DNA of 64,000 nt from Denitromonas sp. Lineage in GTDB: Bacteria; Pseudomonadota; Gammaproteobacteria; Burkholderiales; Rhodocyclaceae. The notes below the pieces were generated by a model. It made no database searches. It was not told where the DNA came from and saw nothing but the letters and a program-made list of their open reading frames with translations. The DNA lies in assembly GCF_034676725.1 (NCBI RefSeq), contig NZ_JAUCBR010000004.1, forward strand, positions 1,441,501 through 1,505,500, read 5' to 3'. Shown here one piece after another: positions 29,944 to 39,213 of the stretch. How positions within the stretch are numbered: position 1 is the first letter of the stretch; every line of letters begins with the position of its first letter. The position numbers and the translations under genes were made by a program.

Positions 29944-30297
29944 TCAGGCCGACGGCCGGGTCAGCACCCAGGCGCCGACCACGGCACAAAAGCCGGCCGG
30001 CACCCAATGCCAGGGCGGCGCCAGCAGAAACCAGCCCCCCAGCGCACTGATCAGCATCATCAGTACCGCCAGCCGCTTGCCCTGCGCCGGAATCGCCCCG
30101 CGCTCGCGCCAGGCGCGGATCGACGGGCCGAAGCGCGGGTCGGCCAGCAGGCGCGCCTCCCAGGCCGGATGGCCGCGGGCGAAGCAGAACGCCGCCAGCA
30201 GCACGAAGGGCGTGGTCGGCAGCAGCGGCAGGAAGATGCCGGCAAAGCCGAGCACCAGCGACAGCGCGCCGGCGGTCAGGTAGAACGGCTTGCGCAT
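29944..30297 (-). CDS. DUF454 (YbaN-like) inner-membrane protein
   Basis: 117 residues from ATG 30297, preceded by GAGGAGCGGGAG. Family features are KPFYLTAGALSLVLGFAGIFLPLLPTTPFVLLAAFCFARG, the DPRFGPSIRAWRERGAIP block and two more hydrophobic segments, so three to four membrane helices. Function unknown. It starts 13 bp after the uvrA stop and is probably co-transcribed with it. Confidence 0.9.
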   Translation of the reverse strand: MRKPFYLTAGALSLVLGFAGIFLPLLPTTPFVLLAAFCFARGHPAWEARLLADPRFGPSIRAWRERGAIPAQGKRLAVLMMLISALGGWFLLAPPWHWVPAGFCAVVGAWVLTRPSA

Positions 30298-30310
30298 CCG
30301 CTCCCGCTCC

Positions 30311-33300
30311 TCATGAGATGGCCTCGGCCCGCGCCCGCCGCCCGCGCAGAAAGTCACCCAGCAAGCGCGCGGTATGGCCTGCACCGGCTTTGAGCACCGC
30401 ATCGACCGGTCCGCAGCCAACCACGCTGCCGCCACCCTCGCCGCCCTCCGGCCCCAGATCGACCAGCCAGTCGGCCTCGGCCATCACATCCAGATCGTGC
30501 TCGATCACCACCACCGTGTTGCCCGCCTCGACCAGGCGGTGCAACACATGAATCAGCTTTTCCACATCCGCCATGTGCAGGCCCACGGTCGGCTCATCGA
30601 GCACATACAGCGTGTTGGCGCCGCCGCCACCGCGCCCCGGCCGGGTCGGCGTGCGCGCCTTGGCCAGCTCGGTGACCAGCTTGATGCGCTGCGCCTCGCC
30701 GCCGGACAGCGTCGGACTGGCCTGGCCGAGCGTGAGATAGCCGAGGCCGACGTCCTGCAGCAGCGACAAGGTGTGGTGAATGCGCGGATGGGCGGCAAAG
30801 AAATCCACCGCCGTATCCACATCCATCGCCAGCACCTCGCCGATGTTCTTCTCACGCCAGCGCACCGACAGGGTTTCACGGTTGAAGCGCTTGCCGCCGC
30901 AGGTTTCGCAGGGCACTTTCACGTCCGGCAAAAAGCTCATCTCGATGCGCTGCTGGCCCTGGCCCTCGCAGCTCGGGCAGCGGCCGGCGCCGGTGTTGAA
31001 GGAGAAGCGCGCCGCCGTCCAGCCGCGCATGCGCGCCTCGGTGGTGTCGGCGAAGCACTTGCGGATCAGGTCCCAGAAGCCGACATAGGTGGCCGGGCAG
31101 GAGCGCGGCGTCTTGCCGATGGGGGTCTGGTCCACCTCCAGCACCCGGCCGATCTGTTCCCAGCCTTCGATGCGTTCGCAGCCGATCGGCGCGCCGCCGG
31201 CCACCAGTTGTTTGAGGCTGTCGAGCAGCACGTCGCGCGCCAGCGTGGATTTGCCGGAGCCCGAAACGCCGGTGATCACGCTCAGCCGCGCGAGCGGCAC
31301 GCGCACGTCCACCGCCTTCAGGTTGTGCAGGTGGGCGCCGCGCAGCCACAGGCTGTCGGTGTCTTTCTTGACCGCCCGCGGTGGCGCCAGTGGATGCTGC
31401 AACGGCGTGCGCAGATGCTTGCCGGTCACCGACTCGGCCGAGGCCATCAGCGCGGCAGCATTGCCCTCGGCGACGATACGTCCGCCACGGCTGCCGGCAC
31501 CGGGGCCGAGGTCGATCACATGATCAGCGCGGCGGATGGTGTCTTCGTCATGCTCGACCACCACCAGCGTGTTGCCCTTGGCCTCCAGCCGCGCCAGCGT
31601 ATCAAGCAACACCTGGTTGTCGCGCGGATGCAGGCCGATGGTCGGCTCGTCGAGGATGTAGCACACACCGGTCAGGCTGGAGCCGAGCTGCGCGGCCAGG
31701 CGGATGCGCTGCGCCTCGCCACCGGAGAGCGTCGGCGCGGCGCGATCCAGTGCCAGATAGCCGAGGCCGACCTGCTGCAAAAAGCCGAGCCGGCTGCCGA
31801 GTTCGGCGACGATGTCGCGCGCGATCTCGGCCTCGCGGCCGGCCAGCGGCAAGTCGCTGAAGAACTCGGCGACCGCATCCACCGAACCGGCGGTCAGCGC
31901 CGAGATCGGCTGCGCGCGGTAGCGCACGTTGCGCGCGATCGGGTTCAGGCGCGTGCCCTCGCAGGCCGGGCAGGGCAGGGTCGGCTCTTCGTCAAAACTG
32001 GCGAAATCGAGCTCGTGGACCTCCTCGGCCTTCACCTTGCCGACCACCAGGCCGGTACCAAAACACGCGCCGCACCAGCCATGCTTGCTGTTGAAGGAGA
32101 ACAGGCGCGGGTCCAGCTCCGGAAAACTCTTGCCGCAGCAGGAACAGGCGCGGTGGATGGAGAAGGTCTCCGGCGTCGCGCCCAACGTGCCCAGGCGCAA
32201 GACCCGCAGCACGCCCTTGCCCACGTCCAGCGCCTCGCGCACCTGCTCGCGCAGCAGGGCTTCGTTGTCGGGGCCGACCTTGACCATGCCGACCGGCAGC
32301 TCCAGGGTGTGTTCCTTGTAGCGGTCGAGGCGCGGCCACTTGCGCGTCGGCAGATACTCACCATCGACGCGCAGCTGTTCGTAGCCCTTGCCGCGCGCCC
32401 ACTTGGCCAGATCGGTGTACAAGCCCTTGCGGTTGTTCACCAGCGGCGCCAGCAATTCGACCGACTGACCGCGATGTTCGCTGCTGATGCGCGCGACGAT
32501 GGCCTCGAAGCTCTGCGGCGCCACCGGCACCTGGCAGTCCGGGCAGTACTGGGTGCCCAGCTTCACATAGAGCAGGCGCAGGAAGTGGTACAGCTCGGTG
32601 AGCGTGGCCACCGTGCTCTTGCGCCCGCCGCGGCTGGTGCGCTGCTCGATGGCGACGGTGGGCGGAATGCCGTAGATGGCGTCCACCTCGGGCCGCGCCG
32701 CCGGCTGCACGAACTGGCGCGCATAGGCATTGAGCGATTCGAGATAGCGCCGCTGGCCCTCGCCAAACAGGATGTCGAAAGCCAGCGTGGACTTGCCCGA
32801 GCCGGACACCCCGGTGATCACCGTGAAGCCGCTGCGCGGGATCTTCACGTCCACGTTCTTCAGGTTGTGCTCGCGCGCATGGTGGATGCTGATGCTGCCC
32901 GCTTCGCGCGGCCGGTAGGCCACGGTCGGCTCGGCGGCGCGGCGCTGGGGCGGGGCCGACAGCGCAGCTTCGTACTCGGCCAGTGCGCGGCCGGTGTGCG
33001 AGCTGGGGTGTTTCGCCACCGCCGCCGGCGTGCCCTCGGCCACCAGTAATCCACCGCCTTCGCCGCCCTCGGGGCCAAGATCCACCAGCCAGTCGGCGGC
33101 GCGGATCACGTCGAGGTTGTGCTCGATCACCAGCAGCGAATGCCCGGCGTCGACCAGCTTGCGGAAGGCGCCGAGCAGGCGGGCAGTGTCGTCGAAATGC
33201 AGGCCGGTGGTGGGTTCATCAAACAGGAACAGTGTGCCGCCGGCCGTGGTCGGCTCCGACGATTTCTTGCGCTTGCCCGCCTTGGCCGCAAAAGCCGCCA

Positions 33301-35893
33301 GATGCCCGGCCAGCTTGAGGCGCTGCGCCTCGCCGCCGGACAGCGTCGGCACCGGCTGGCCGAGGCGCACATAGTCGAGGCCGACATCGATGATCGGCTG
33401 CAGCGCGGTGGCCACCGCCTTGTCACCATCGAAGAAGGCCAGGGCTTCGGAGACGGTCATCGCCAGCACATCGGCCACGTTGCGGCCGTCGATCTCCAGT
33501 TCGAGCACCTCGGGGCGGTAGCGCTTGCCGTCGCAGTCCGGGCAGCGCAGATAGACGTCCGACAGGAACTGCATCTCCACATGCTCGAAGCCCGAGCCGG
33601 TGCAGGTCGGGCAGCGACCCTGGCCGGCGTTGAAGCTGAAGGTGCCCGGCGTATAGCCGCGCTGCTTGGCGGCGGGCAGGGCGGCGAAGCGGGCGCGGAT
33701 GGCATCCCAGGCGCCGACATAGCTCACCGGATTGGAGCGCGAGCTCTTGCCGATGGGCGACTGGTCGACCATCACCACATCCGTGATGTGTTCGATGCCA
33801 TCAATGCCGGCGTGCGCGCCGGGCGTCTCGGTGGGCTGGCCGAAAGATTTACGCAGGGCGGGGTAGAGCACGTCCTGCACCAGGGTCGACTTGCCCGAGC
33901 CGGACACGCCGGTGATCACCACCATGCGGTTCAGCGGCAGCGCCACGTCGATGCCTTGCAGGTTGTGGTCGCGCGCCTCGCGAATGGTGAGGCGTGGCGT
34001 GTCGACATCGATCGGGCGCTGCGCGGTGCCGGGGTCGACATGCTTGCGGCCAGACAGATAGTCGGCCGTCAGTGTCGTGCCCTCGGCGCGCAGGGCGGCC
34101 GGGGAGCCGGAGAAGACGATCTGCCCGCCGCGCTCGCCGGGGCCCGGGCCGATATCGAAGATGTGGTCGGCGGCCAGCATCACCGCCGGGTCGTGCTCGA
34201 CCACCACCAGCGAGTTGCCGGCGTCGCGCAGCCGGCGCATGACCTGCACGATGCGATCCATGTCGCGCGGATGCAGGCCGATGGACGGCTCGTCGAGGAC
34301 GAACAAGGTGTTCACCAGCGAGGTGCCGAGCGCCGTAGTGAGGTTAATGCGCTGCACCTCACCGCCCGACAGCGTGCGGCTCTGGCGGTCCAGCGTGAGG
34401 TAACCGAGGCCAACTTCGGTGAGGTAGCGCAGCCGGGCGCGAATCTCGTCACAGACCATGCGCGTGGCTTCGTCTTCGGCCGAGGTGCCGGTCGCTTCGA
34501 TGCGCTCCACAAAACCGGCCAACCGGTCGATGGACAGCTGCATCAGGTCGTGCAAGGTCAGGCCCGGCAGCGTGGCGAGGCGTTCGCGGCCACCGGCGAG
34601 CCCCGGCGGCAGGAAGCGGGCCGGGGCCGGCATCACCGCGTCGGCGGCAGCGGCATCGCCGACACGCCACAGCAGGGACTCCGGCTTGAGACGCGAACCC
34701 TGACACGCCGGGCATTCCGTGTAGCTGCGGTATTTCGACAGCAGCACGCGGATGTGCATCTTGTAGGCCTTGCTCTCCAGCCAGTCGAAAAAGCGCCGCA
34801 CGCCGTACCACACGCCGGGCCAGGAACGGCTCCAGTTCTTCCACTGCGGCTCGCCTTCGAGCACCCAGTGGCGCTGTTCGTCACTCAGGTCGCGCCAGGG
34901 CACGCCGAGCGGGATACCGGCCTTGGCGGCCATCTTCTCCATGTCGTCCTGGCATTCGGAATAGCTCGCCGTCTGCCAGGGTTTGACCGCGCCCTGCGCC
35001 AGGGTCTTGCTCTCGTCGGGCACCACCAGGCCGTGGTCGATGCCGATCACCCGGCCAAAGCCGCGGCAGCTCTCGCAGGCGCCGAGCGGCGAGTTGAAAG
35101 AGAACAGGCTGGGCAGCGGCTCGCCGTAGTGGATGTCGCACTCGGCGCAATGGAAGTCGTCCGAAAAGCGCCACACCGCGGTCTCGGCGCCTTCGCCATC
35201 GACCGCACGCACCGTCAGCCGCCCCTGACCGGTACGCAGCGCGGCCTCGATGGCCTCGCCCACGCGCGCCGCCTCGGCGCTGCCGAAGCGGAAGCGATCC
35301 TGCACCACCCACAGGCGCTCGCCCTCGCGACCATGGATGCGGGTGTAACCCTGCTGCTCGAGATAGCCGCGGATCTCCTCCTCGCTGAAATTGGCCGGCA
35401 CCTCGACCGGAAAGGTCACCAGCAGGCGCGGGTCGCCGGCCTTCGCGGTGCGCTCGGCCAGCGCAGCGGCGATGCTTTGCGGGGTGTCGCGCTGCACCGC
35501 GGCGCCGCAGCCCCGGCAATGCAGATGCGCGGTGCGGGCGAAGAGCAGCTTGAAGTGGTCGGTCAGCTCGGTCATGGTGCCGACCGTCGAGCGCGAGGTG
35601 CGCACCGGGTTGGTCTGGTCGATGGCGATGGCTGGCGGCACGCCTTCGATGCGCGTCACATGCGGCTTGTCCATGCGGTCCAGGAACTGCCGCGCGTAGG
35701 GCGAGAAGGTCTCGACATAGCGGCGCTGGCCCTCGGCATACAAGGTGTCGAAGACCAGCGACGACTTGCCCGAACCCGAGGGCCCGGTGAACACCACGAG
35801 CTGCCCGAGCGGGATCTCCAGGTCGAGGTTTTTCAGATTGTTCTGGGTGGCACCGACGATGCGGATGGTGTCGGCGGCAGCGGGGTCGGGCAT
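30311..35893 (-). CDS. uvrA: Double-length UvrA excinuclease ABC subunit A (two UvrA units fused in tandem)
   Basis: 1860 residues, about twice the normal UvrA (about 940). Start ATG 35893 (MPDPAAADTIRIVGATQNNLKNLDLEIPLGQL); an in-frame TTG at 35923 is less likely. Four ATP sites are visible: Walker A near residue 34 (GPSGSGKSS), 659, 1025 and 1538 (all GVSGSGKST), each with a LSGGE signature (about 504, 847, 1386, 1725) and a Walker B aspartate (VLDEPSIGLH, LFDEPTTGLH, ILDEPTIGLH, VLDEPTVGLH). Zinc-finger-type cysteine pairs occur in both halves. UvrA detects helix-distorting lesions as a dimer; here one chain could supply both subunits. Whether a normal uvrA exists elsewhere in the genome cannot be seen. 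Confidence 0.93.
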   Translation of the reverse strand: MPDPAAADTIRIVGATQNNLKNLDLEIPLGQLVVFTGPSGSGKSSLVFDTLYAEGQRRYVETFSPYARQFLDRMDKPHVTRIEGVPPAIAIDQTNPVRTSRSTVGTMTELTDHFKLLFARTAHLHCRGCGAAVQRDTPQSIAAALAERTAKAGDPRLLVTFPVEVPANFSEEEIRGYLEQQGYTRIHGREGERLWVVQDRFRFGSAEAARVGEAIEAALRTGQGRLTVRAVDGEGAETAVWRFSDDFHCAECDIHYGEPLPSLFSFNSPLGACESCRGFGRVIGIDHGLVVPDESKTLAQGAVKPWQTASYSECQDDMEKMAAKAGIPLGVPWRDLSDEQRHWVLEGEPQWKNWSRSWPGVWYGVRRFFDWLESKAYKMHIRVLLSKYRSYTECPACQGSRLKPESLLWRVGDAAAADAVMPAPARFLPPGLAGGRERLATLPGLTLHDLMQLSIDRLAGFVERIEATGTSAEDEATRMVCDEIRARLRYLTEVGLGYLTLDRQSRTLSGGEVQRINLTTALGTSLVNTLFVLDEPSIGLHPRDMDRIVQVMRRLRDAGNSLVVVEHDPAVMLAADHIFDIGPGPGERGGQIVFSGSPAALRAEGTTLTADYLSGRKHVDPGTAQRPIDVDTPRLTIREARDHNLQGIDVALPLNRMVVITGVSGSGKSTLVQDVLYPALRKSFGQPTETPGAHAGIDGIEHITDVVMVDQSPIGKSSRSNPVSYVGAWDAIRARFAALPAAKQRGYTPGTFSFNAGQGRCPTCTGSGFEHVEMQFLSDVYLRCPDCDGKRYRPEVLELEIDGRNVADVLAMTVSEALAFFDGDKAVATALQPIIDVGLDYVRLGQPVPTLSGGEAQRLKLAGHLAAFAAKAGKRKKSSEPTTAGGTLFLFDEPTTGLHFDDTARLLGAFRKLVDAGHSLLVIEHNLDVIRAADWLVDLGPEGGEGGGLLVAEGTPAAVAKHPSSHTGRALAEYEAALSAPPQRRAAEPTVAYRPREAGSISIHHAREHNLKNVDVKIPRSGFTVITGVSGSGKSTLAFDILFGEGQRRYLESLNAYARQFVQPAARPEVDAIYGIPPTVAIEQRTSRGGRKSTVATLTELYHFLRLLYVKLGTQYCPDCQVPVAPQSFEAIVARISSEHRGQSVELLAPLVNNRKGLYTDLAKWARGKGYEQLRVDGEYLPTRKWPRLDRYKEHTLELPVGMVKVGPDNEALLREQVREALDVGKGVLRVLRLGTLGATPETFSIHRACSCCGKSFPELDPRLFSFNSKHGWCGACFGTGLVVGKVKAEEVHELDFASFDEEPTLPCPACEGTRLNPIARNVRYRAQPISALTAGSVDAVAEFFSDLPLAGREAEIARDIVAELGSRLGFLQQVGLGYLALDRAAPTLSGGEAQRIRLAAQLGSSLTGVCYILDEPTIGLHPRDNQVLLDTLARLEAKGNTLVVVEHDEDTIRRADHVIDLGPGAGSRGGRIVAEGNAAALMASAESVTGKHLRTPLQHPLAPPRAVKKDTDSLWLRGAHLHNLKAVDVRVPLARLSVITGVSGSGKSTLARDVLLDSLKQLVAGGAPIGCERIEGWEQIGRVLEVDQTPIGKTPRSCPATYVGFWDLIRKCFADTTEARMRGWTAARFSFNTGAGRCPSCEGQGQQRIEMSFLPDVKVPCETCGGKRFNRETLSVRWREKNIGEVLAMDVDTAVDFFAAHPRIHHTLSLLQDVGLGYLTLGQASPTLSGGEAQRIKLVTELAKARTPTRPGRGGGGANTLYVLDEPTVGLHMADVEKLIHVLHRLVEAGNTVVVIEHDLDVMAEADWLVDLGPEGGEGGGSVVGCGPVDAVLKAGAGHTARLLGDFLRGRRARAEAIS

Positions 35894-36067
35894 GGAGGTC
35901 TCGGCGGGCGGAGTGAACCTCAAGAGAATACCGAAACGGCGGAAAAGTTCTCGTCCTGTCCTCCGTCAGGCTCTTCGTCGCGTCCCGCCGTCGGCCCGCA
36001 AGATTGACTTTTCATGGCCGCCTCCTTATATAAGACCCTGAATCCAGTCGTTTTTTGCGGAGGCGCC

Positions 36068-36253
36068 ATGAAAGCCCACACCAGCGAGAAGATGCGTCGC
36101 CTGCTCGCCCAGCCGGGCAGTGCGCAGTTCGTGCGCGAGGCCATCGTCCGCTCGATGACTTCGCCCGACCTCCAGCCGGTGCGCATCGAGAACGAAGAAG
36201 ACGGACGCAGCTATGAGTTCCAGGTGATCCCGACGCACAAGGTCACTGAGTGA
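36068..36253 (+). CDS. Small hypothetical protein (61 residues)
   Basis: From ATG 36068, with GGAGGCGCC just upstream. The sequence is MKAHTSEKMRRLLAQPGSA, then a helical and charged remainder ending YEFQVIPTHKVTE. No motif, signal or membrane segment is seen. The GTG start of the next gene overlaps its stop (GTGA), which supports both as a translated pair. An earlier in-frame ATG at 36014 lacks a ribosome site. Confidence 0.7.
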   Translation: MKAHTSEKMRRLLAQPGSAQFVREAIVRSMTSPDLQPVRIENEEDGRSYEFQVIPTHKVTE

Positions 36254-37083
36254 ACGTCGCCCTGCCGGCGGTCATCCTCTTCTTCCTCGCCCTGCCCGGC
36301 TACCTGCTCCGAAGCCAGTTCGCCCGCCCCGAACGCACCGCCCCCGACGCCACGCCCTTCGGCCGGGTGCTGGCCACCTCCGTGCTGCTGGCCCTGCCAC
36401 TCAACGCCCTGTGGGTGTGGCTGGCCGGGCGCGTCTCGGCCTACGCCGTCGACTGGCAGGCCTTCCTGATGCTGATGGCCGGCACCCGCAGCCCGTCAGA
36501 CGCGCTGTTCGCCCGCGCCGTGGCGGCCCCCGAAGGGCCGTTCTTCTACCTGATGTCGCTGTGCCTGTTCGCCGGGGCCGCCGGCTATCTGGCCCGCGAG
36601 GCGATCCAGCGCTTCGACCTCGACCGCCGCCACCCCGGCCTGCGCATGGACGCGCCGTGGTACTACCTGTTTGCCTGCCGCCTCGATGATGCGCCGGAGC
36701 CGGACGCGGTGATCGTCTCGGCGGTGGTCGAGATCGGCGCCGAGGCCTACATCTACATGGGTCGGCTCGACAGCTACTTCTTCACCCCCGAAGGCCAGCC
36801 CGACCGGCTGGTGCTGTCGAGCGTGTCGCGCCGCAAGCTGGGCGACGACCGCGCGCCGGGCAGCGGCCAGCCGGAGCGCTTCTACGCCATCGACGGCGAC
36901 TACTTCGTGCTGCGCTACGCCGAGACCAAGACGCTCAACGTCTTTTACTGGCGCCACCACGAAGCCCCCGCCACGGCGGTGCCAGCGCCGCCACCGCCAG
37001 CACCGCGGCCACGCCTGCGGGCCCGAAGGGCTGATCGAGCGCCAGCGCCAACGCAAAACCCGCCACATACGCCGTCAGGCTGA
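36250..37083 (+). CDS. DUF6338-like membrane protein with unusual C-terminal extension
   Basis: 277 residues from GTG 36250. The N-terminal half has about three membrane helices (ALPAVILFFLALPGYLL, VLATSVLLALPLNALWVWLAG, FFYLMSLCLFAGAAGYLAREA). The C-terminal half is soluble, with PWYYLFACRLDDAPEPDAVIVSAVVEIGAEAYIYMGRL and FYAIDGDYFVLRYAETKTLNVFYW, resembling DUF6338. The last about 45 residues (Pro/Arg/Ala rich) are coded antisense to the 3' end of the convergent ABC permease gene, so they look like read-through sequence. Function unknown. Confidence 0.75.
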   Translation: MNVALPAVILFFLALPGYLLRSQFARPERTAPDATPFGRVLATSVLLALPLNALWVWLAGRVSAYAVDWQAFLMLMAGTRSPSDALFARAVAAPEGPFFYLMSLCLFAGAAGYLAREAIQRFDLDRRHPGLRMDAPWYYLFACRLDDAPEPDAVIVSAVVEIGAEAYIYMGRLDSYFFTPEGQPDRLVLSSVSRRKLGDDRAPGSGQPERFYAIDGDYFVLRYAETKTLNVFYWRHHEAPATAVPAPPPPAPRPRLRARRADRAPAPTQNPPHTPSG

Positions 37084-37735
37084 TCGCCATCGCCCGCCAC
37101 AGCGCCCCCCGCCACGACGGCGCAGTGGCGAAGGCCCGCCAGGCCGGCACGAAGGCCAGCGCAAAGCTGGCCATCACCCCCAGCGAGAGGATGGCCACGC
37201 CCACGCTGGCGCCGGCCACCAGGTCGAAAGCCAGCCGCGTCACCGCCCCGGGCGGGCCCAGCGCGGGGTGCACGCGGGCGCGCAGCAGCGCACGATGGCT
37301 CCACAACAACACCAGTACGCCGATGCCCAGCACTGCCGCTGCCGCTGCCAGATGCCCGCCGCCGGTAAAGTACAGTTGCCCGTCAAACACCGCGCCGGCG
37401 GCCTGCTCGGCCAGCGGGTGGTTGCTCATCACCGCCACCGCGGCCGCCCAGCCGAGCAGCAGCATCGCCGCATAGGCGCTATCGCTCGGCCGCTTCAAGC
37501 CCCACTTGGCCAGTGCCGCGAGCAACCCGGCGCCGGCCCCGCCGGCCACCACCGGCAGCCCCAGCACCGCCCCACCGAGCGCGCCGGCCGAGGCCAGCTG
37601 CGCCATGCCGAGCACTGCCAGCCACTCGCCGCGCAGGCGCAGGTAGAGGCCCAGCACCGGCAGCCAGGCGGCCAGCAACAGGCCGGTGAGGAAGGGCAGG
37701 CGAAACAACGGGTCAAAGAGCAGATCGAAATTCAT
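36935..37735 (-). CDS. ABC-3-type metal permease of a second zinc/manganese-like importer
   Basis: 266 residues, about eight hydrophobic helices. The ABC-3 (ZnuB/MntB) family is recognised from LGLYLRLRGEWLAVLGMAQLASAGALGGAVLG, matching the conserved MSLxGDAISHA-type region, and VILSLGVMASFALAFVPAWRAF-like segments. It is the last of the nine genes in the leftward zinc arm. Start ATG 37735 overlaps the ATPase stop (ATGA). The substrate is inferred from the neighbouring zur/znu genes and the ZnuA-like binding protein. Confidence 0.85.
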   Translation of the reverse strand: MNFDLLFDPLFRLPFLTGLLLAAWLPVLGLYLRLRGEWLAVLGMAQLASAGALGGAVLGLPVVAGGAGAGLLAALAKWGLKRPSDSAYAAMLLLGWAAAVAVMSNHPLAEQAAGAVFDGQLYFTGGGHLAAAAAVLGIGVLVLLWSHRALLRARVHPALGPPGAVTRLAFDLVAGASVGVAILSLGVMASFALAFVPAWRAFATAPSWRGALWRAMAISLTAYVAGFALALALDQPFGPAGVAAVLAVAALAPPWRGLRGGASKRR

Positions 37736-38307
37736 GGTGCAATCCGGATCACGGTCTGACGGGTGGTGTCGACCAGGCTGTCGTCATGCGTCACCAGCAC
37801 CACGGCCTGGCCGGCCGGTGGCGTGTGCAGCCAGGCGCGCAGCGCGGCCAGCCCGCGCGCGTCGAGGTTGTTGCCCGGCTCGTCGAGGCACAACACATCG
37901 AAAGGCGCCGCGGCGATCGACCAGAAGCGCAGGTATTGCAGCTGCCCGCCAGAGAGGCGGTCGAGCCGGGCGTCCAGGCAATCGGCCAGCCAGGGCGGCA
38001 GGCCGTGGGCGGACGCACCGGTGACGGCCAGCAGTTCGCGTCCGCTCAGCGGCAGCTCGGCCTGACCCTCGGCGGCCTGCGCCAGATGACCGAGGCGCAG
38101 GCCGGGCGCCAGCCACAGCTGTCCGCCCAGGCGCAGCCGCGGCTCGCCGAGCGCGCGCAGCACGGTGCTCTTGCCCGCGCCGTTGGGCCCGAGCAAGGTG
38201 GTCACCTGGCCGGCCACCAGCTGCAGGTCCAGGCCTTGCAGCAGGGGCCGGTCGTAGCCGACGCCCAGCCCCTGCGCCCGCAGCAGTACGCTGCCCGGCG
38301 GCCTCAC
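37732..38307 (-). CDS. ABC transporter ATPase of the second metal importer
   Basis: 191 residues from GTG 38307, which overlaps the binding-protein stop by 4 nt (GTGA). It has Walker A GPNGAGKST, signature LSGGQLQYLRFWSI and Walker B VLCLDEPGNN. It is a small ATPase for its family (ZnuC is about 250), with a shortened region between Walker A and the signature. It pairs with the ABC-3 permease that follows at a 4-nt overlap. Confidence 0.88.
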   Translation of the reverse strand: MRPPGSVLLRAQGLGVGYDRPLLQGLDLQLVAGQVTTLLGPNGAGKSTVLRALGEPRLRLGGQLWLAPGLRLGHLAQAAEGQAELPLSGRELLAVTGASAHGLPPWLADCLDARLDRLSGGQLQYLRFWSIAAAPFDVLCLDEPGNNLDARGLAALRAWLHTPPAGQAVVLVTHDDSLVDTTRQTVIRIAP

Positions 38308-39203
38308 CGCCTGAGCGCCAGCAGATGGTCGATCATGCCGTCGAACCAGGCGTTCAACCCGGCCTCGTCCGCCGACTGCTCGACGCTGATCGGCAGACGC
38401 AGCAGCGGGATGCCGCTGTGCCCGGCCAGCCACTGGCCCGGCCCTTCCGGCGCATAGGGCGGGCGGACGATGGCCAGCACCCGCTGGCCGGCCAGCGCAT
38501 CGCGCAGCGCAGCCAGATGCGCCGAACCCGGTGCCACGCCGGGCTTGGGCTCCAGCGTGCCGGCCCGGGTCAGGCCGAGCCAGCCGGTGAGGTAGGGGTA
38601 GGCGGCGTGATGCACCACGATGGCTTCGCCGCGCAGCGGGGCGGCGCGTGTCTGCCAGCGCGCGATGGCCGCCTGCCAGCGGGCGCGGAAGGCCGACCAG
38701 TTGGCGTCATAGACCGCCGCCTGCGCCGGATCGAGGGCCGCCATGCGCGCCTGCAGCGCAGTGCCGACCGTCAGCAGCAGGCGTGGGTCGAGGCCGATAT
38801 GCGGGTTGCCGGCGGGGTGCACATCGCCGTCGGCGCGGTCGACACGGGCCGGCACCTCCAGCAATGCCACCTCCCCGGCGGCCTCGAAATAGCCTGGCAG
38901 GCCGGGCTGGATGGCGCGATTGCCGGCGGCGGAGAGCACCGCCGGCAACCAGCCGATCTCCAGCTCGGCGCCGTTGGCGACCACCAGGTCGGCCTGGCGG
39001 GCGCGGGCGATCAGCGAGGGCCGGGCCTCGATATGGTGCGGGTCCTGCCGGGCATGGGTGGCAACGAACACCGTCACCGCGTCGCCGCCGATCACACGCG
39101 CCAGCGCCCCCCATTCGGGGAGCGTGGCGAACACGTTGAGCCCGGCGCGGGCCGGGCCGGTCAGGCCCAGGCACAGCAGGGCGACAAGAAAGAGCCGTGT
39201 CAT
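38304..39203 (-). CDS. ZnuA-like periplasmic metal-binding protein of the second importer
   Basis: 299 residues with signal peptide (MTRLFLVALLCLGLTGPARA). Family blocks are LNVFATLPEWGALARVIGGDAVTVFV, QDPHHIEARPSLIARARQADLVVANGAELEIGWLP, HPAGNPHIGLDP and VVHHAAYPYLTGWLGL. Histidines in these blocks are the expected metal ligands. It lacks the long His/Asp loop of the second ZnuA at 46452, so the two binding proteins differ. It lies 10 bp downstream of the outer-membrane protein gene. Confidence 0.9.
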   Translation of the reverse strand: MTRLFLVALLCLGLTGPARAGLNVFATLPEWGALARVIGGDAVTVFVATHARQDPHHIEARPSLIARARQADLVVANGAELEIGWLPAVLSAAGNRAIQPGLPGYFEAAGEVALLEVPARVDRADGDVHPAGNPHIGLDPRLLLTVGTALQARMAALDPAQAAVYDANWSAFRARWQAAIARWQTRAAPLRGEAIVVHHAAYPYLTGWLGLTRAGTLEPKPGVAPGSAHLAALRDALAGQRVLAIVRPPYAPEGPGQWLAGHSGIPLLRLPISVEQSADEAGLNAWFDGMIDHLLALRR

Positions 39204-39213
39204 TCCCGCCCCC

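Noticed and set aside
30374..33049. 891-residue open frame on the + strand
   Set aside because: Antisense to the second half of the uvrA gene, with low-complexity Arg/His/Ala composition and no domain.
33119..36007. 962-residue open frame on the + strand
   Set aside because: Lies antisense across uvrA, which has four complete ATP-binding motifs on the minus strand. Artefact of codon position 3 GC.
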